Assembly (NCBI GenBank): GCA_040414855.1 | Contig: JBEDUQ010000038.1 | Span: 77,276 to 141,275, forward strand | Length of the DNA: 64,000 bases | Reading direction: 5' to 3' | Source of the DNA: DASVXQ01 sp040414855 | Lineage (GTDB): Bacteria; Actinomycetota; CALGFH01 | Shown here: in pieces, positions 49,659 to 57,541 of the stretch | Numbering within the stretch: the first letter of the stretch is position 1 | How the letters are laid out: the number at the start of each line of letters is the position of its first letter | Notes under the pieces: generated by a model | Seen by the model: the letters and a program-made list of their open reading frames with translations, nothing else | Database searches by the model: none | What the model was told of the DNA's origin: nothing | Translations under genes and position numbers: made by a program

Positions 49659-49706
49659 GGAGGACCGCGCGACCGGAGGACGGCGCGACCCGAGGACGGG
49701 GACGGG
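49659..49706 (+). repeat. 16-bp tandem repeat (3 copies) up to a start codon
   Basis: ggaggaccgcgcgacc, ggaggacggcgcgacc and cgaggacggggacggg follow each other and end one base before the ATG of the next gene. Each unit supplies a ribosome-binding-like ggagg or gagg, so copy number may affect translation. TAGGCT at 49647-49652 is a possible -10 box. Confidence 0.7.
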
Positions 49707-49707
49707 C

Positions 49708-50394
49708 ATGTATCAGCGGGATTATCTGATGCGGCAGATCGAGCAGGCCGCGAAGATGCTCGCCGCGATCATCAAGCTGGCGCGCGGGGGCAGGCCCAAG
49801 GACGCCCTCGGTCTGTTCGACCAGGTCTACAAGCCGCTGCTGGGCGTCAGCGGCCGGGTGGTCTCGACCCTCACCGACGAGCAGCTCATCTCGTTGCTCA
49901 CCTCCGGCTCGGTGCCTGACCTGCGCCGCCTCGCCACGGTGCTCGACGCCATCAAGACCGAGGGCGACGTGCTACGTCTGAGCGGAGACGCGCAGGCGGC
50001 GGCGAGCCGCGACCGGCGGGCGCTCAGCCTCGCCGGCCATCTCGCCGGTCGCTCGACCGACCTGCTCGACCGCGAGCTGGCCGCCGACGTGGTCGAGCAC
50101 ACGGGCGACCTGGTCCTGACCGGCCAGCAGCGGCTGGCGCTCGCCAGACTCCTCGAGTCGCTGGGGCGCTACGCCGACGCCGAGGACGCGATCTTCGAGG
50201 CGGTCGAGGACCTGCCGGACCAGAGCGGTCCGGTCGACGCCGGCATCGCCTTCTACCAGCGGCTACTCGCGCTGCCCGACGGGGAGCTGGAGGCCGGCGG
50301 CCTGCCGCGCGACGAGGTCAAGAGCAGCCTCGCCGAGCTGCTCGGCCGACAGGTCCCCGAGGAGGACCTCGCCGACTGGACCGCCGACGAGTAA
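49708..50394 (+). CDS. Hypothetical helical protein (MYQRDYLMRQIEQ family)
   Basis: The 228-residue soluble protein begins MYQRDYLMRQIEQAAKMLAA, similar to bacterial families of unknown function whose members start M(Y/F)Q.DY(I/L)MR.IEQ (I believe DUF6483). It is mostly helical with TPR-like spacing (ALARLLESLGRYADAEDAIF) and an acidic end. No catalytic motif is visible. It follows rpmB after a hairpin and is the last plus-strand gene of a short cluster. Confidence 0.75.
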   Translation: MYQRDYLMRQIEQAAKMLAAIIKLARGGRPKDALGLFDQVYKPLLGVSGRVVSTLTDEQLISLLTSGSVPDLRRLATVLDAIKTEGDVLRLSGDAQAAASRDRRALSLAGHLAGRSTDLLDRELAADVVEHTGDLVLTGQQRLALARLLESLGRYADAEDAIFEAVEDLPDQSGPVDAGIAFYQRLLALPDGELEAGGLPRDEVKSSLAELLGRQVPEEDLADWTADE

Positions 50395-50444
50395 GACGCC
50401 GCCGCTCTTGGCCGCCGCCGGCCGCGTACCGCCGGCGCGGGCGC

Positions 50445-50891
50445 TCAGCGCTCGGGCGACGGCAGCTCCGGCGGCTCGCCGGCGGTGAGCGCGCGCAGCA
50501 GCCCCGCCGGCCGGAAGTCGATCTCCAGCAGATCGTCGAGGTCGCGCCAGGCGATCGCGACGAGGTGACGGTCCTCGCGGAGCCCCACCGTGTCCGCGTG
50601 CGGCTCGGGGTCCTGGCCGGGCCGCAGCTCGGCCGAGAAGATCACCACGAACACCCCGAGATGGGTCAGGTCCTGGAGCCACACCACCCCGCCGGGCTCG
50701 ACCTCCAGCCCCGCCTCCTCGCGCAGCTCGCGCACGGCCGCGTCGCGCAGCGACTCGCCCGGCTCGGCGATACCGCCCGGCAGGCACCAGAAGTCGTCGG
50801 GAGGGTGGCGGTGCCGGTGGTGGGCGGCCAGCACCGTGCGACCGCGCCGCAGCAGCACCCGGGCCACCAGCGGGTCCTTGCGCTTGGCCAC
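50445..50891 (-). CDS. Nudix hydrolase
   Basis: The 148-residue protein has a complete Nudix box: GGIAEPGESLRDAAVRELRE directly followed by EAGLEVEPG (GX5EX7REUXEEXGU). It hydrolyses a nucleoside diphosphate linked to another group; the specific substrate cannot be read from the sequence. Start GTG two bases after the thiD stop, so it is in the thiD operon. Confidence 0.9.
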   Translation of the reverse strand: MAKRKDPLVARVLLRRGRTVLAAHHRHRHPPDDFWCLPGGIAEPGESLRDAAVRELREEAGLEVEPGGVVWLQDLTHLGVFVVIFSAELRPGQDPEPHADTVGLREDRHLVAIAWRDLDDLLEIDFRPAGLLRALTAGEPPELPSPER

Positions 50892-50893
50892 GG

Positions 50894-51769
50894 TCAGCCT
50901 TCGTAGGGGTTGGCGGCGTACGGCCAGCCCGCCGGCGACGGCTGGCTCGGCCCGCCCGGGCGCAGCACGCCGGCGGCGCGGAAGCGCCAGGCGTGGTCGG
51001 TCGGCCCGATGCCCTTGCCGAGCGGGAAGCTCCCGGCGATCGCGCCGTTGAGGTAGAGCTTGGCCTCGCGGACGGCCGTGACCACGTCGAGGCCGTTGGC
51101 GAGGTTGGCGGCGATCGCCGCCGACAGCGTGCAGCCGGTGCCGTGGGTGTTGGGCGACTCGATCCGCGGGGTGTCGAGCCAGGTCGCCTCCTGGCCGTCC
51201 CAGAGCAGGTCGACCGCCCTCGGGCCGGGCAGGTGCCCGCCCTTGACCAGCACCCAGCGCGGGCCGAGCTCACCGACCGCGCGCGCCGCGGCCTCCATGT
51301 CGGCCCGCTCGCGCACGGTGACGCCGGCGAGCTGCTCGACCTCGCCCAGGTTCGGGGTCACCACGGTGGCCAGCGGCAGGATACGGCCGCGCAGGGCGTC
51401 GAGCGCGTCCGGGCGAAGCAGCACGTCGCCATGCTTGGAGACGGCGACCGGGTCCACCACCAGGTTGGGGATCGCGAAGCGCTCGCAGGCGTCGGCGACC
51501 GCCTCGACGATCGCCGCCGAGGCGAGCATGCCGGTCTTGGCGGCGTCGAGGCCGATGTCGGTGGCCACCGACTCGATCTGCTCGTAGACGGCGCGCGGCT
51601 CGAGCTCGTAGAAGCCCTGGACGCCGATCGAGTTCTGCACGGTGACCGCGGTGATCGCCGACATGCCGTGCACGCCGTGCGCCACGAAGGTCTTGAGGTC
51701 CGCCTGGATCCCGGCGCCGCCACCCGAGTCGGACCCGGCGATGGTGAGCGCGCGTGCGGGTACGGGCAC
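50894..51769 (-). CDS. thiD: Hydroxymethylpyrimidine/phosphomethylpyrimidine kinase
   Basis: ThiD phosphorylates HMP and HMP-P in thiamine synthesis. The 291-residue ribokinase-fold protein has LTIAGSDSGGGAGIQADLKT at the start, VVDPVAVSKHGD and the C-terminal HGTGCTLSAAIAANLA with the catalytic aspartate region expected there. A 25-residue tail (PGGPSQPSPAGWPYAANP) is extra. thiL lies two genes upstream, so both thiamine kinases are in one cluster, split by an aldehyde dehydrogenase. Confidence 0.95.
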   Translation of the reverse strand: MPVPARALTIAGSDSGGGAGIQADLKTFVAHGVHGMSAITAVTVQNSIGVQGFYELEPRAVYEQIESVATDIGLDAAKTGMLASAAIVEAVADACERFAIPNLVVDPVAVSKHGDVLLRPDALDALRGRILPLATVVTPNLGEVEQLAGVTVRERADMEAAARAVGELGPRWVLVKGGHLPGPRAVDLLWDGQEATWLDTPRIESPNTHGTGCTLSAAIAANLANGLDVVTAVREAKLYLNGAIAGSFPLGKGIGPTDHAWRFRAAGVLRPGGPSQPSPAGWPYAANPYEG

Positions 51770-51811
51770 CGTTCCTCCCTTGCCGCGGTTGCTTCGGCCC
51801 TGCCGGAAAGG

Positions 51812-53374
51812 CTACCGCGAGCGGCCGTGGCGGAGCCGGATCACCTGGCGCAGGCGGTCCATGGTGCTGGCCGGCCGTTCGAAGGTGGTGACCTCCAGCG
51901 GCAGGCGGACCCGCTGCCGCACCACCGACTTGGGCACCGACAGCTCGCGCAGGCCCTGCGCGCCGTGGATCCGCCCGAAGCCCGACTCCCCCACTCCGCC
52001 GAACGGCAGCGCGGCCACGCCGGCGTAGGCCTGCACCGAGTTGACGCTGACCATGCCGGCCCGTAGCGCACTGGCGGTGGCGGTCGCGCGCCGCCGCCCG
52101 AACACTGCGCCGCCGAGCCCGTAGCCGAGCCCGTTGGCGCGCGCCACCGCCTCGTCGAGGTCGCGGACGCGGGTGATCGGCAGCACCGGCCCGAAGGTCT
52201 CCTCGCGCATCAGCAGCGCGTCCTCGGGGACGTCGACCAGCACCACCGGCTCGGCGAACGGCGGGTGCACCGACTCGGCACCGCCGACCAGCGCCCTGCC
52301 GCCGCGGGCGAGGGCGTCGTCGAGGTGACGGCGGATCACCTCGAGCTGGCCGTGCATGGTGATCGGGCCAAGGTCCGCGTCCGCGGCCGCACCGGCGCGC
52401 AGCTCCCTGGCCCGCTCGACGACCTTCTCGACGAAGCGGTCGTACACCGGCGCGACCGCGTACACGCGCTCGATGCCGATGCAGGTCTGGCCGGCGTTGG
52501 CGATCCCTCCCCAGACCGCGGCCCGAGCGGCGGCGTCGAGGTCCGCGTCGGCGTCGACGATCATCGCGTCCTTGCCGCCGAGCTCCAGCACCACCGGGGT
52601 GAGGCGCTCGGCGCAGGCGGCCATCACCTTCCTCCCGGTCGCGGGCGAGCCGGTGAAGGCGATCTTGTCGACGCCGGAGCGGCACAGCGCCTCGCCGGTC
52701 GCGCCGAGCCCGGTGACCACCTCGAACACCGGCCGCTCGCCGACCACCTCGGCGAAGGCGCGCTGGAGCCAGCGCCCGACCGCGGGCGTGTGCTCGCTCG
52801 GCTTGAACACCACCGCGTTGCCGGCGGCAAGCGCGTAGCCGATCGAGCCGAGCGGGGTGAAGACGGGATAGTTCCAGGGCCCGATCACGCCGACGACGCC
52901 GAATGGCCGCTGCTCGACCCAGGCGCTGAGGTTGCGGGTCAGCAGCGACGGCGAGACCCGACGCGGGCGGAGCACCCGGCGCGCGTGGCGCGCCGCCCAG
53001 TCGAGGTGCTCGGTCACCAGCAGGACCTCGATCAGCGCGTCGTCGCGCGGCTTGCCGTTCTCGCGGTGGACCAGGTCGCAGAGCTCGTCGGCGCGACGCG
53101 CCAGCAGGCGCTTGAAGGCGAGCAGGCGCGCCTTGCGCTCGGCGAAGCCGAGACCCGCCCACCACGCCCCGGCCTCGCGGGCGCGCGCCACCGCGGCGGC
53201 GACCTGCTCAGGGCCGTCGACCGGGAAGCTGCCGACCGGCTCGCCGGTCGCCGGGCTCACGGACTCGAAGCTGGCTTGCGTGGTGACCGGGGTGGTCTGC
53301 GCGTCGGTGGGCGCGTTGGTGGTCGGGTTCGACGTCTCCGATGTGGCCGCGGTCCGGCCGCCGGTGGTCGACAT
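51812..53374 (-). CDS. NAD(P)-dependent aldehyde dehydrogenase
   Basis: The 520-residue protein has the general ALDH fold with GPWNYPVFTPLGSIGYALAA, FTGSPATGRKVMAACAE, the general base Glu in LTPVVLELGGKDAM and the nucleophile Cys in NAGQTCIGIERVYA. The fatty-aldehyde/coniferyl-type branch is suggested by GPWNYP and the basic C-terminus, but the substrate is open. I chose the ATG at 53372-53374; the first 35 residues are Thr-rich and disordered. Three GTTACA blocks at exact 10-bp spacing lie 65-90 bases upstream. Confidence 0.92.
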   Translation of the reverse strand: MSTTGGRTAATSETSNPTTNAPTDAQTTPVTTQASFESVSPATGEPVGSFPVDGPEQVAAAVARAREAGAWWAGLGFAERKARLLAFKRLLARRADELCDLVHRENGKPRDDALIEVLLVTEHLDWAARHARRVLRPRRVSPSLLTRNLSAWVEQRPFGVVGVIGPWNYPVFTPLGSIGYALAAGNAVVFKPSEHTPAVGRWLQRAFAEVVGERPVFEVVTGLGATGEALCRSGVDKIAFTGSPATGRKVMAACAERLTPVVLELGGKDAMIVDADADLDAAARAAVWGGIANAGQTCIGIERVYAVAPVYDRFVEKVVERARELRAGAAADADLGPITMHGQLEVIRRHLDDALARGGRALVGGAESVHPPFAEPVVLVDVPEDALLMREETFGPVLPITRVRDLDEAVARANGLGYGLGGAVFGRRRATATASALRAGMVSVNSVQAYAGVAALPFGGVGESGFGRIHGAQGLRELSVPKSVVRQRVRLPLEVTTFERPASTMDRLRQVIRLRHGRSR

Positions 53375-53437
53375 TGGTCCCGCCTTTCGAGCGGCCGCCG
53401 GCGGCGACCGCGCCACGGCTGTCCGAACGGGCAGCCC

Positions 53438-53463
53438 TGTAACCGGATGTAACCCAATGTAAC
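53438..53463 (-). promoter_or_regulatory. Three GTTACA direct repeats at 10-bp spacing
   Basis: On the minus strand GTTACA occurs at 53458-53463, 53448-53453 and 53438-53443, exactly one helical turn apart, between thiL and the aldehyde dehydrogenase. Phased direct repeats like this are typical of OmpR/PhoB-type response-regulator sites. The likely target is the dehydrogenase gene (start at 53374). Confidence 0.65.
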
Positions 53464-53467
53464 GCCG

Positions 53468-54457
53468 TCAGGCGCCCGCACGGAAGTGGTCGTAGCCGCT
53501 GCCGGCGAGCGGCAGCTCGCGGCCGTCCGCGAGGCGGCGCACGCGCCGCTCCGGGTCGGCGGTGAAGCGGCCGCACACCGTCAGGCCCGAGACGGCTTCG
53601 GCCGGGAGCGCGGCGGCGAGCACGAAGTCCTCTCCCCCGCCGATCGCCAGCTCGACCGGGTCCACGCCGAACAGCTCCGCCGCCTCACGCACCCCGGGCG
53701 CGAGCGGCACGGCGGCGGCGTCGAGCTCGATCCCGGTCTCGGACTCCTCGGCCAGGTGCAGCGCGTCGCCGGCCAGGCCGTCGGAGACGTCGAGCATGGC
53801 GGTCGCGCCGGCCCGCGCCAGCCTCGGCCCGGCGTCGAGGTCGGGGCACGGCCGCCGGTGCGCGGCCGCCAGCGCGGGAAAGCGGCCGAGCAGCGACCGC
53901 GCCGCGTCGTCGCCGCGACGGAGCAGCCCGAGGCCGGCCGCGGCGGCGCCGAGCGGGCCGGTCACCGCCAGCAGGTCGCCGGGGTGCCCGCCGGACCTGG
54001 TGACCACCCGCTCGGCCTCGCCGAGCGCGGTCACCGCCAGCGACAGCGCCGGGCCGCGCGACACGTCGCCGCCGACCAGGTCGACCGCGAACGAGCCGCA
54101 GGCCTCTCCGATGCCGGCGTACAGCTCGTCGAGCAGCTCGACCGTGGCGCCCTCGGGGATGGTGAGCGCGAGCACCAGCCAGCGCGGCACCGCGCCCATG
54201 GCGGCGACGTCCGAGCAGTTGACCGCGACCGCCTTCCAGCCCCAGTCGGCCGGCGCGGAGAGGGCGGCGGTGAAGTGCCTGCCCTCGACGATCACGTCGG
54301 TGGTGACCACCAGCAGGCGCCCGGGGGTCGGGAGCAGCACGGCGGCATCGTCGCCGATACCCACCCGGACCCCGGCGCCGGTGGTGGGGATGTGGCCGGT
54401 GAGCCGGGCGATCAGCCCGAACTCGCCCAGCGCCTCCAGACCGTCGTGCGCCGGGAT
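53468..54457 (-). CDS. thiL: Thiamine-monophosphate kinase, apparently starting at AUC
   Basis: ThiL makes thiamine pyrophosphate. The core has VGIGDDAAVLLPTPGRLLVV, DWGWKAVAVNCSDVAAMGA, MLDVSDGLAGDALHLAEE and AIGGGEDFVLAAALP. The family N-terminus (LGEFGLIARLTGHIPTTGAG) is present in frame, but no ATG, GTG or TTG lies ahead of it after the preceding in-frame stop. An ATC at 54455-54457 has ggagg exactly six bases upstream and gives 329 residues, the usual length. The first conventional start, GTG at 54362-54364, would remove 31 conserved residues. CTG codons are another option. Confidence 0.88.
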   Translation of the reverse strand: MPAHDGLEALGEFGLIARLTGHIPTTGAGVRVGIGDDAAVLLPTPGRLLVVTTDVIVEGRHFTAALSAPADWGWKAVAVNCSDVAAMGAVPRWLVLALTIPEGATVELLDELYAGIGEACGSFAVDLVGGDVSRGPALSLAVTALGEAERVVTRSGGHPGDLLAVTGPLGAAAAGLGLLRRGDDAARSLLGRFPALAAAHRRPCPDLDAGPRLARAGATAMLDVSDGLAGDALHLAEESETGIELDAAAVPLAPGVREAAELFGVDPVELAIGGGEDFVLAAALPAEAVSGLTVCGRFTADPERRVRRLADGRELPLAGSGYDHFRAGA

Positions 54458-54503
54458 GCGCGTCCTCCAGGGTGGGTGGGCCAGATGGCCCAGGTGGGTG
54501 CGG

Positions 54504-56054
54504 TCAGGTCACCGCGTTGATGATGTCCGCCTCGAGGCCGGGGAAGCCGGCCAGGTACTCGGCACGCTCGGCCTTGAGCCGCTCGACGTGCCTGCGGTAC
54601 TCATCGGCACGCCCCTGCCGCTCGTACAGCCGGCGCGGCTGGAGCAGCTCGACGTCGTCGATGCCGGGCAGCTCGCTGGCGACCTGGTAGCCGAAGTCCG
54701 GGTCGTCCTCCCAGCTGATCTCGCCCTCGGCGATCGCGGCGACCACCGCGGACGAGTGCGGGATGCGGACCTTCTTGGAGCCGTCGTCCTCGTCCGGGCC
54801 GCCGACCCGGCCGGTGTTCATGAGGTAGACCTCGAGCGGGTGGGTGGACAGCAGCTCGGCGAGCCGGTTGCCCTGCATCGAGTGCAGCAGCGGGAAGAAC
54901 GGGTTGGTGCCGGGGATCCGCAGCGCCTTGCCGGCCTCGTCGGCGCCGCCGGCCGAGGTGCCCTGGGTCTCGCCGAGCATGAAGTAGCCGGCCGCCTGCT
55001 CGACGTTGAGCTTGGCGACCGCCGGGATGATGTTCTCGTTGCGGTTCAGGATCAGCAGGAACGACGCCGGCGGTACCTGGTCGGGCGGGAAGTTGTCGAT
55101 CGAGCGCATGTTGAACACCGAGCGCCCGTTCTGGGTGTACGAGGTGTCGAAGAAGTCGATGTCGTCGCCGGTCTGGCTGACGTTCTCGAGGTAGGCGTCC
55201 GGCTTGGTGACCGCCCCGTAGATGGCCGGCTCGTCCTTGGGGTCGAGCGCGAAGGTCTTGGCGAAGCAGCCGTCCTCGGTCGAGACCACCTGGCCGCCCG
55301 GGAACAGGCCGATGAAGTCGTCCTGGACCGCCTGCGAGCCGTTCTGCTTGGTGAAGGTGGTGGTCGTCTTGCCGGTGCCGGAGAGGCCGACGATCAGCAT
55401 CGTCTTGTGGCCGTCCGAGGTCGGGATGACCTTGCAGCCGGCGTGCATCGCCAGGCCGCCGCCCTCGTAGACCTTCTTGTTCCACATCCGCAGGCCGCCC
55501 TTCTTCGACTCACCGAAGTAGTCGGAGTTGAGGACCCGCGTCACGCCCGCGTCCAGGTCGACCGCGATCGCGCGGTCGTTGGGGTAGCCCGGCATGGTGA
55601 GGTTGGGGGTGTAGATGATGGTGATCTCGGGGTCGTGCTCCTGGTCGCCGTCGATCGGGTCGTAGTAGAGGAAGCGCTGCATGCCGGCGATGTTCGAGTT
55701 CGCCTTCTCGATGATCAGCCGGGCGGGAGTGCGGAAGGGGCCCGCGTTGCCGATGAACCCGTCCACCACGACCATGTCATGGTCGCGGATGTACTCGTCC
55801 TGGACCTGGGCGATCCGGCGACCCTCCTCGCGGGAGACGGTCTGGCCGCTGTGCTCGCCGGGGGTGTCGGTCACGATGTACGTCGACGCCGTGGAGCGGG
55901 CGAGGACCTGCGTCTGGACGTTGACGTTGCCGTAGCGCGTCTGGCGCGCCTGCGGCATGGCGTCGGTGAACGTGCGCAGCTCGGCCTCGCCGGGGCGGAA
56001 CGCGATCGACTTGGCGACGAGGTCCAGGTCTCGGGACGAGAGGGTGCTCGACAT
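54504..56054 (-). CDS. pckA: Phosphoenolpyruvate carboxykinase (ATP type)
   Basis: PckA converts oxaloacetate to PEP for gluconeogenesis. The 516-residue protein has the ATP-type kinase motif GLSGTGKTTTTFTKQNGSQA (near 217-236), DDFIGLFPGGQVVSTEDGCF (metal and substrate) and GETQGTSAGG. Most actinobacteria carry the GTP enzyme, so the ATP type is a point of note. The ATG at 56052-56054 follows ggagga. TAGAAT (56134-56139) is a possible -10 box inside an inverted repeat. Confidence 0.93.
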   Translation of the reverse strand: MSSTLSSRDLDLVAKSIAFRPGEAELRTFTDAMPQARQTRYGNVNVQTQVLARSTASTYIVTDTPGEHSGQTVSREEGRRIAQVQDEYIRDHDMVVVDGFIGNAGPFRTPARLIIEKANSNIAGMQRFLYYDPIDGDQEHDPEITIIYTPNLTMPGYPNDRAIAVDLDAGVTRVLNSDYFGESKKGGLRMWNKKVYEGGGLAMHAGCKVIPTSDGHKTMLIVGLSGTGKTTTTFTKQNGSQAVQDDFIGLFPGGQVVSTEDGCFAKTFALDPKDEPAIYGAVTKPDAYLENVSQTGDDIDFFDTSYTQNGRSVFNMRSIDNFPPDQVPPASFLLILNRNENIIPAVAKLNVEQAAGYFMLGETQGTSAGGADEAGKALRIPGTNPFFPLLHSMQGNRLAELLSTHPLEVYLMNTGRVGGPDEDDGSKKVRIPHSSAVVAAIAEGEISWEDDPDFGYQVASELPGIDDVELLQPRRLYERQGRADEYRRHVERLKAERAEYLAGFPGLEADIINAVT

Positions 56055-56113
56055 GCGCTGCTTCCTCCAAGCACAACCGTAGGGGCGGCCCATCGAACTG
56101 GACCACCTGGGCA

Positions 56114-56151
56114 GACCCGTCAGGGATAGCCTGATTCTACCTTGACGGGTC
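56114..56151. promoter_or_regulatory. 9-bp inverted repeat over the phosphoribosyltransferase stop and pckA upstream
   Basis: GACCCGTCA (56114-56122) and TGACGGGTC (56143-56151) are perfect inverted copies around 20 bases, and the loop can extend the stem (ggtag/ctatc). The arm starts in the last codons of the phosphoribosyltransferase gene. It may be that gene's terminator or an operator, since the candidate pckA -10 (TAGAAT) lies between the arms. Confidence 0.55.
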
Positions 56152-56847
56152 ATCCCCGCTCTCCGGATGCTCCACACTTCGCAGACATGCCAGCACCTCG
56201 GCATCGTCGACCTGGTCAAAACGAACGTACGCTTGCCCGACCGCCAGGTACGGCTCCGGCCGCAGCAGCACGACCACGTCGTCCACCTCGGAGCCGAGCC
56301 GACGCTCCAGGTCGGGAGGCCCGACCGGCACCGCCACCACGACCCGCCCGGCCTGCTCGCGGCGGCACCAGCGCGCCGACGCGATGGCGGTCCAGCCGGT
56401 GGCGATGCCGTCGTCGACCAGCACGGCGGTGCGGCCGCTGAGGTCCAGCGGCGGGCGGCCCTGGCGATAGGCCGCAGTGCGCCTGGCGACCTCTTCGGTC
56501 TGCCGGACCACCTCGCGGCGGAGCACGCCCGCGCGCAGGCCGAGCCGGAGCATCGCGTTGTGGTCGACGACCTCGACGCCCTCGGCGACCGCGCCGACCG
56601 CCAGCTCCGGATTGCCAGGGGCGCCGAGCTTGCGCGGCACCACCACGTCGAGCGGGAAGCCGAGGCGCTCGGCGACGGTGTAGGCGACGATCACGCCGCC
56701 GCGGGGGATGCCGAGCACCACCGCGGGCTCGCGGACACGGTTGACGAGGGCCGCGGCAAGGCGCTCACCAGCCTCGACGCGGTCGCGGAACCGCTGCTGC
56801 GCCCCGATATGCGCTCCACTCCCTTGGATGGCCCGCCGGCCCACCAT
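56137..56847 (-). CDS. Phosphoribosyltransferase-domain protein
   Basis: The 236-residue protein has the type I PRTase PRPP loop VLVDDGIATGWTAIASAR (about 139-156), preceded by PAVVLGIPRGGVIVAYTVAE and LDVVVPRKLGAPGNPELAVG. This variant is common near stress or dienelactone-hydrolase genes and its substrate is not established. I start at the ATG 56845-56847. A longer frame upstream lies in repeat-rich DNA and looks non-coding. Confidence 0.85.
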   Translation of the reverse strand: MVGRRAIQGSGAHIGAQQRFRDRVEAGERLAAALVNRVREPAVVLGIPRGGVIVAYTVAERLGFPLDVVVPRKLGAPGNPELAVGAVAEGVEVVDHNAMLRLGLRAGVLRREVVRQTEEVARRTAAYRQGRPPLDLSGRTAVLVDDGIATGWTAIASARWCRREQAGRVVVAVPVGPPDLERRLGSEVDDVVVLLRPEPYLAVGQAYVRFDQVDDAEVLACLRSVEHPESGDDPSR

Positions 56848-56950
56848 ATCCCGCCGTTGGTTCCCCCGAAACACCCCAATGAATCCGGCCCGAGAACCGG
56901 CGACCACCGGATAACCGGCGACCCACGGGCAGCGGAAAGACTTTGACCTT

Positions 56951-57046
56951 GGGGGGCCGTGGGGGGAGCGAGCTCCCCCCACATGGAATCGGGCTCCTGG
57001 GGGGCCGTGGGGGGCGCGAGCTCCCCTCACATGGATCAACCCGATT
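56951..57046. repeat. Two 48-bp repeats with GC hairpins
   Basis: ggggggccgtggggg recurs at 56951 and 56999, and the following agcgagctcccc and acatgga blocks recur too. In copy 1, 56961-56980 is a perfect palindrome (ggggggag-cgag-ctcccccc); copy 2 has a weaker version. They may terminate divergent or read-through transcription. Confidence 0.7.
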
Positions 57047-57060
57047 GACCAGATCGATCC

Positions 57061-57089
57061 TTGGCATGCTTGATGACCGCGTGTACCAT
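57061..57089 (+). promoter_or_regulatory. Promoter of the Lrp-type gene (TTGGCA-N17-TACCAT)
   Basis: TTGGCA (57061-57066) and TACCAT (57084-57089) are 17 bases apart. The leader would be about 140 bases. Confidence 0.5.
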
Positions 57090-57234
57090 GCGCGCACCTT
57101 TCACCCGGAGGTGCACCGGAGGGCGCCGTGGCCTCCTTGGGACTTCGGCGGCGGGGCGACCTCGGGGGGCGCCGGCGGACCACCTCGGACGGTGGCTCAC
57201 CGGCCGTGGCAGCAAGACAAGGAGGTCGGTGCTC

Positions 57235-57468
57235 GTGGTGACGGCATACATCCTGATCCAGACCGAAGTCGGCAAGGCGGCCCAGGTCGCCAAGGAGATC
57301 GCGGAGATCAAGGGCGTCCAGCAGGCCGAAGACGTCACCGGGCCCTACGACGTCATCGTCCGCGCCGAGGCGCGCAACGTCGACGACCTCGGCAAGCTGG
57401 TGGTTGCCAGGGTCCAGGCGGTCGACGGCATCACCCGCACCCTGACCTGCCCGGTCGTCCACCTGTAG
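57235..57468 (+). CDS. Stand-alone Lrp/AsnC effector-binding (RAM) domain protein
   Basis: The 77 residues (VVTAYILIQTEVGKAAQVAK, then VTGPYDVIVRAEARNVDDLG and GITRTLTCPVVHL) form only the alpha/beta ligand-binding domain of Lrp/AsnC regulators; the DNA-binding helix-turn-helix is absent. Such proteins are highly conserved in actinobacteria and may bind amino acids or modulate full-length Lrp proteins. The GTG at 57235 has ggagg nine bases upstream. It is divergent from the phosphoribosyltransferase and convergent with serC. Confidence 0.92.
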   Translation: MVTAYILIQTEVGKAAQVAKEIAEIKGVQQAEDVTGPYDVIVRAEARNVDDLGKLVVARVQAVDGITRTLTCPVVHL

Positions 57469-57541
57469 CCGGTAGCGGCCGGCAGCGCCGAGAGCTTCGC
57501 GGACCGCGGCGAAGGCGGCGGCGGAGCGGCGGGGACGTCGC

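Larger units (their letters stand above)
56848..57234. other. Divergent intergenic region with repeats and a promoter
   Basis: About 390 bases without a supported gene. Near the phosphoribosyltransferase start aaccggcgac occurs twice, 18 bases apart (about 56895-56922), operator-like. Then come two 48-bp repeats with hairpins (56951-57046) and a promoter for the Lrp-type gene (57061-57089). Confidence 0.6.

Noticed and set aside
56848..57462. Long minus-strand frame extending the phosphoribosyltransferase upstream
   Set aside because: It runs through hairpin repeats and antisense to the Lrp-type gene; the conserved fold begins after 56847.
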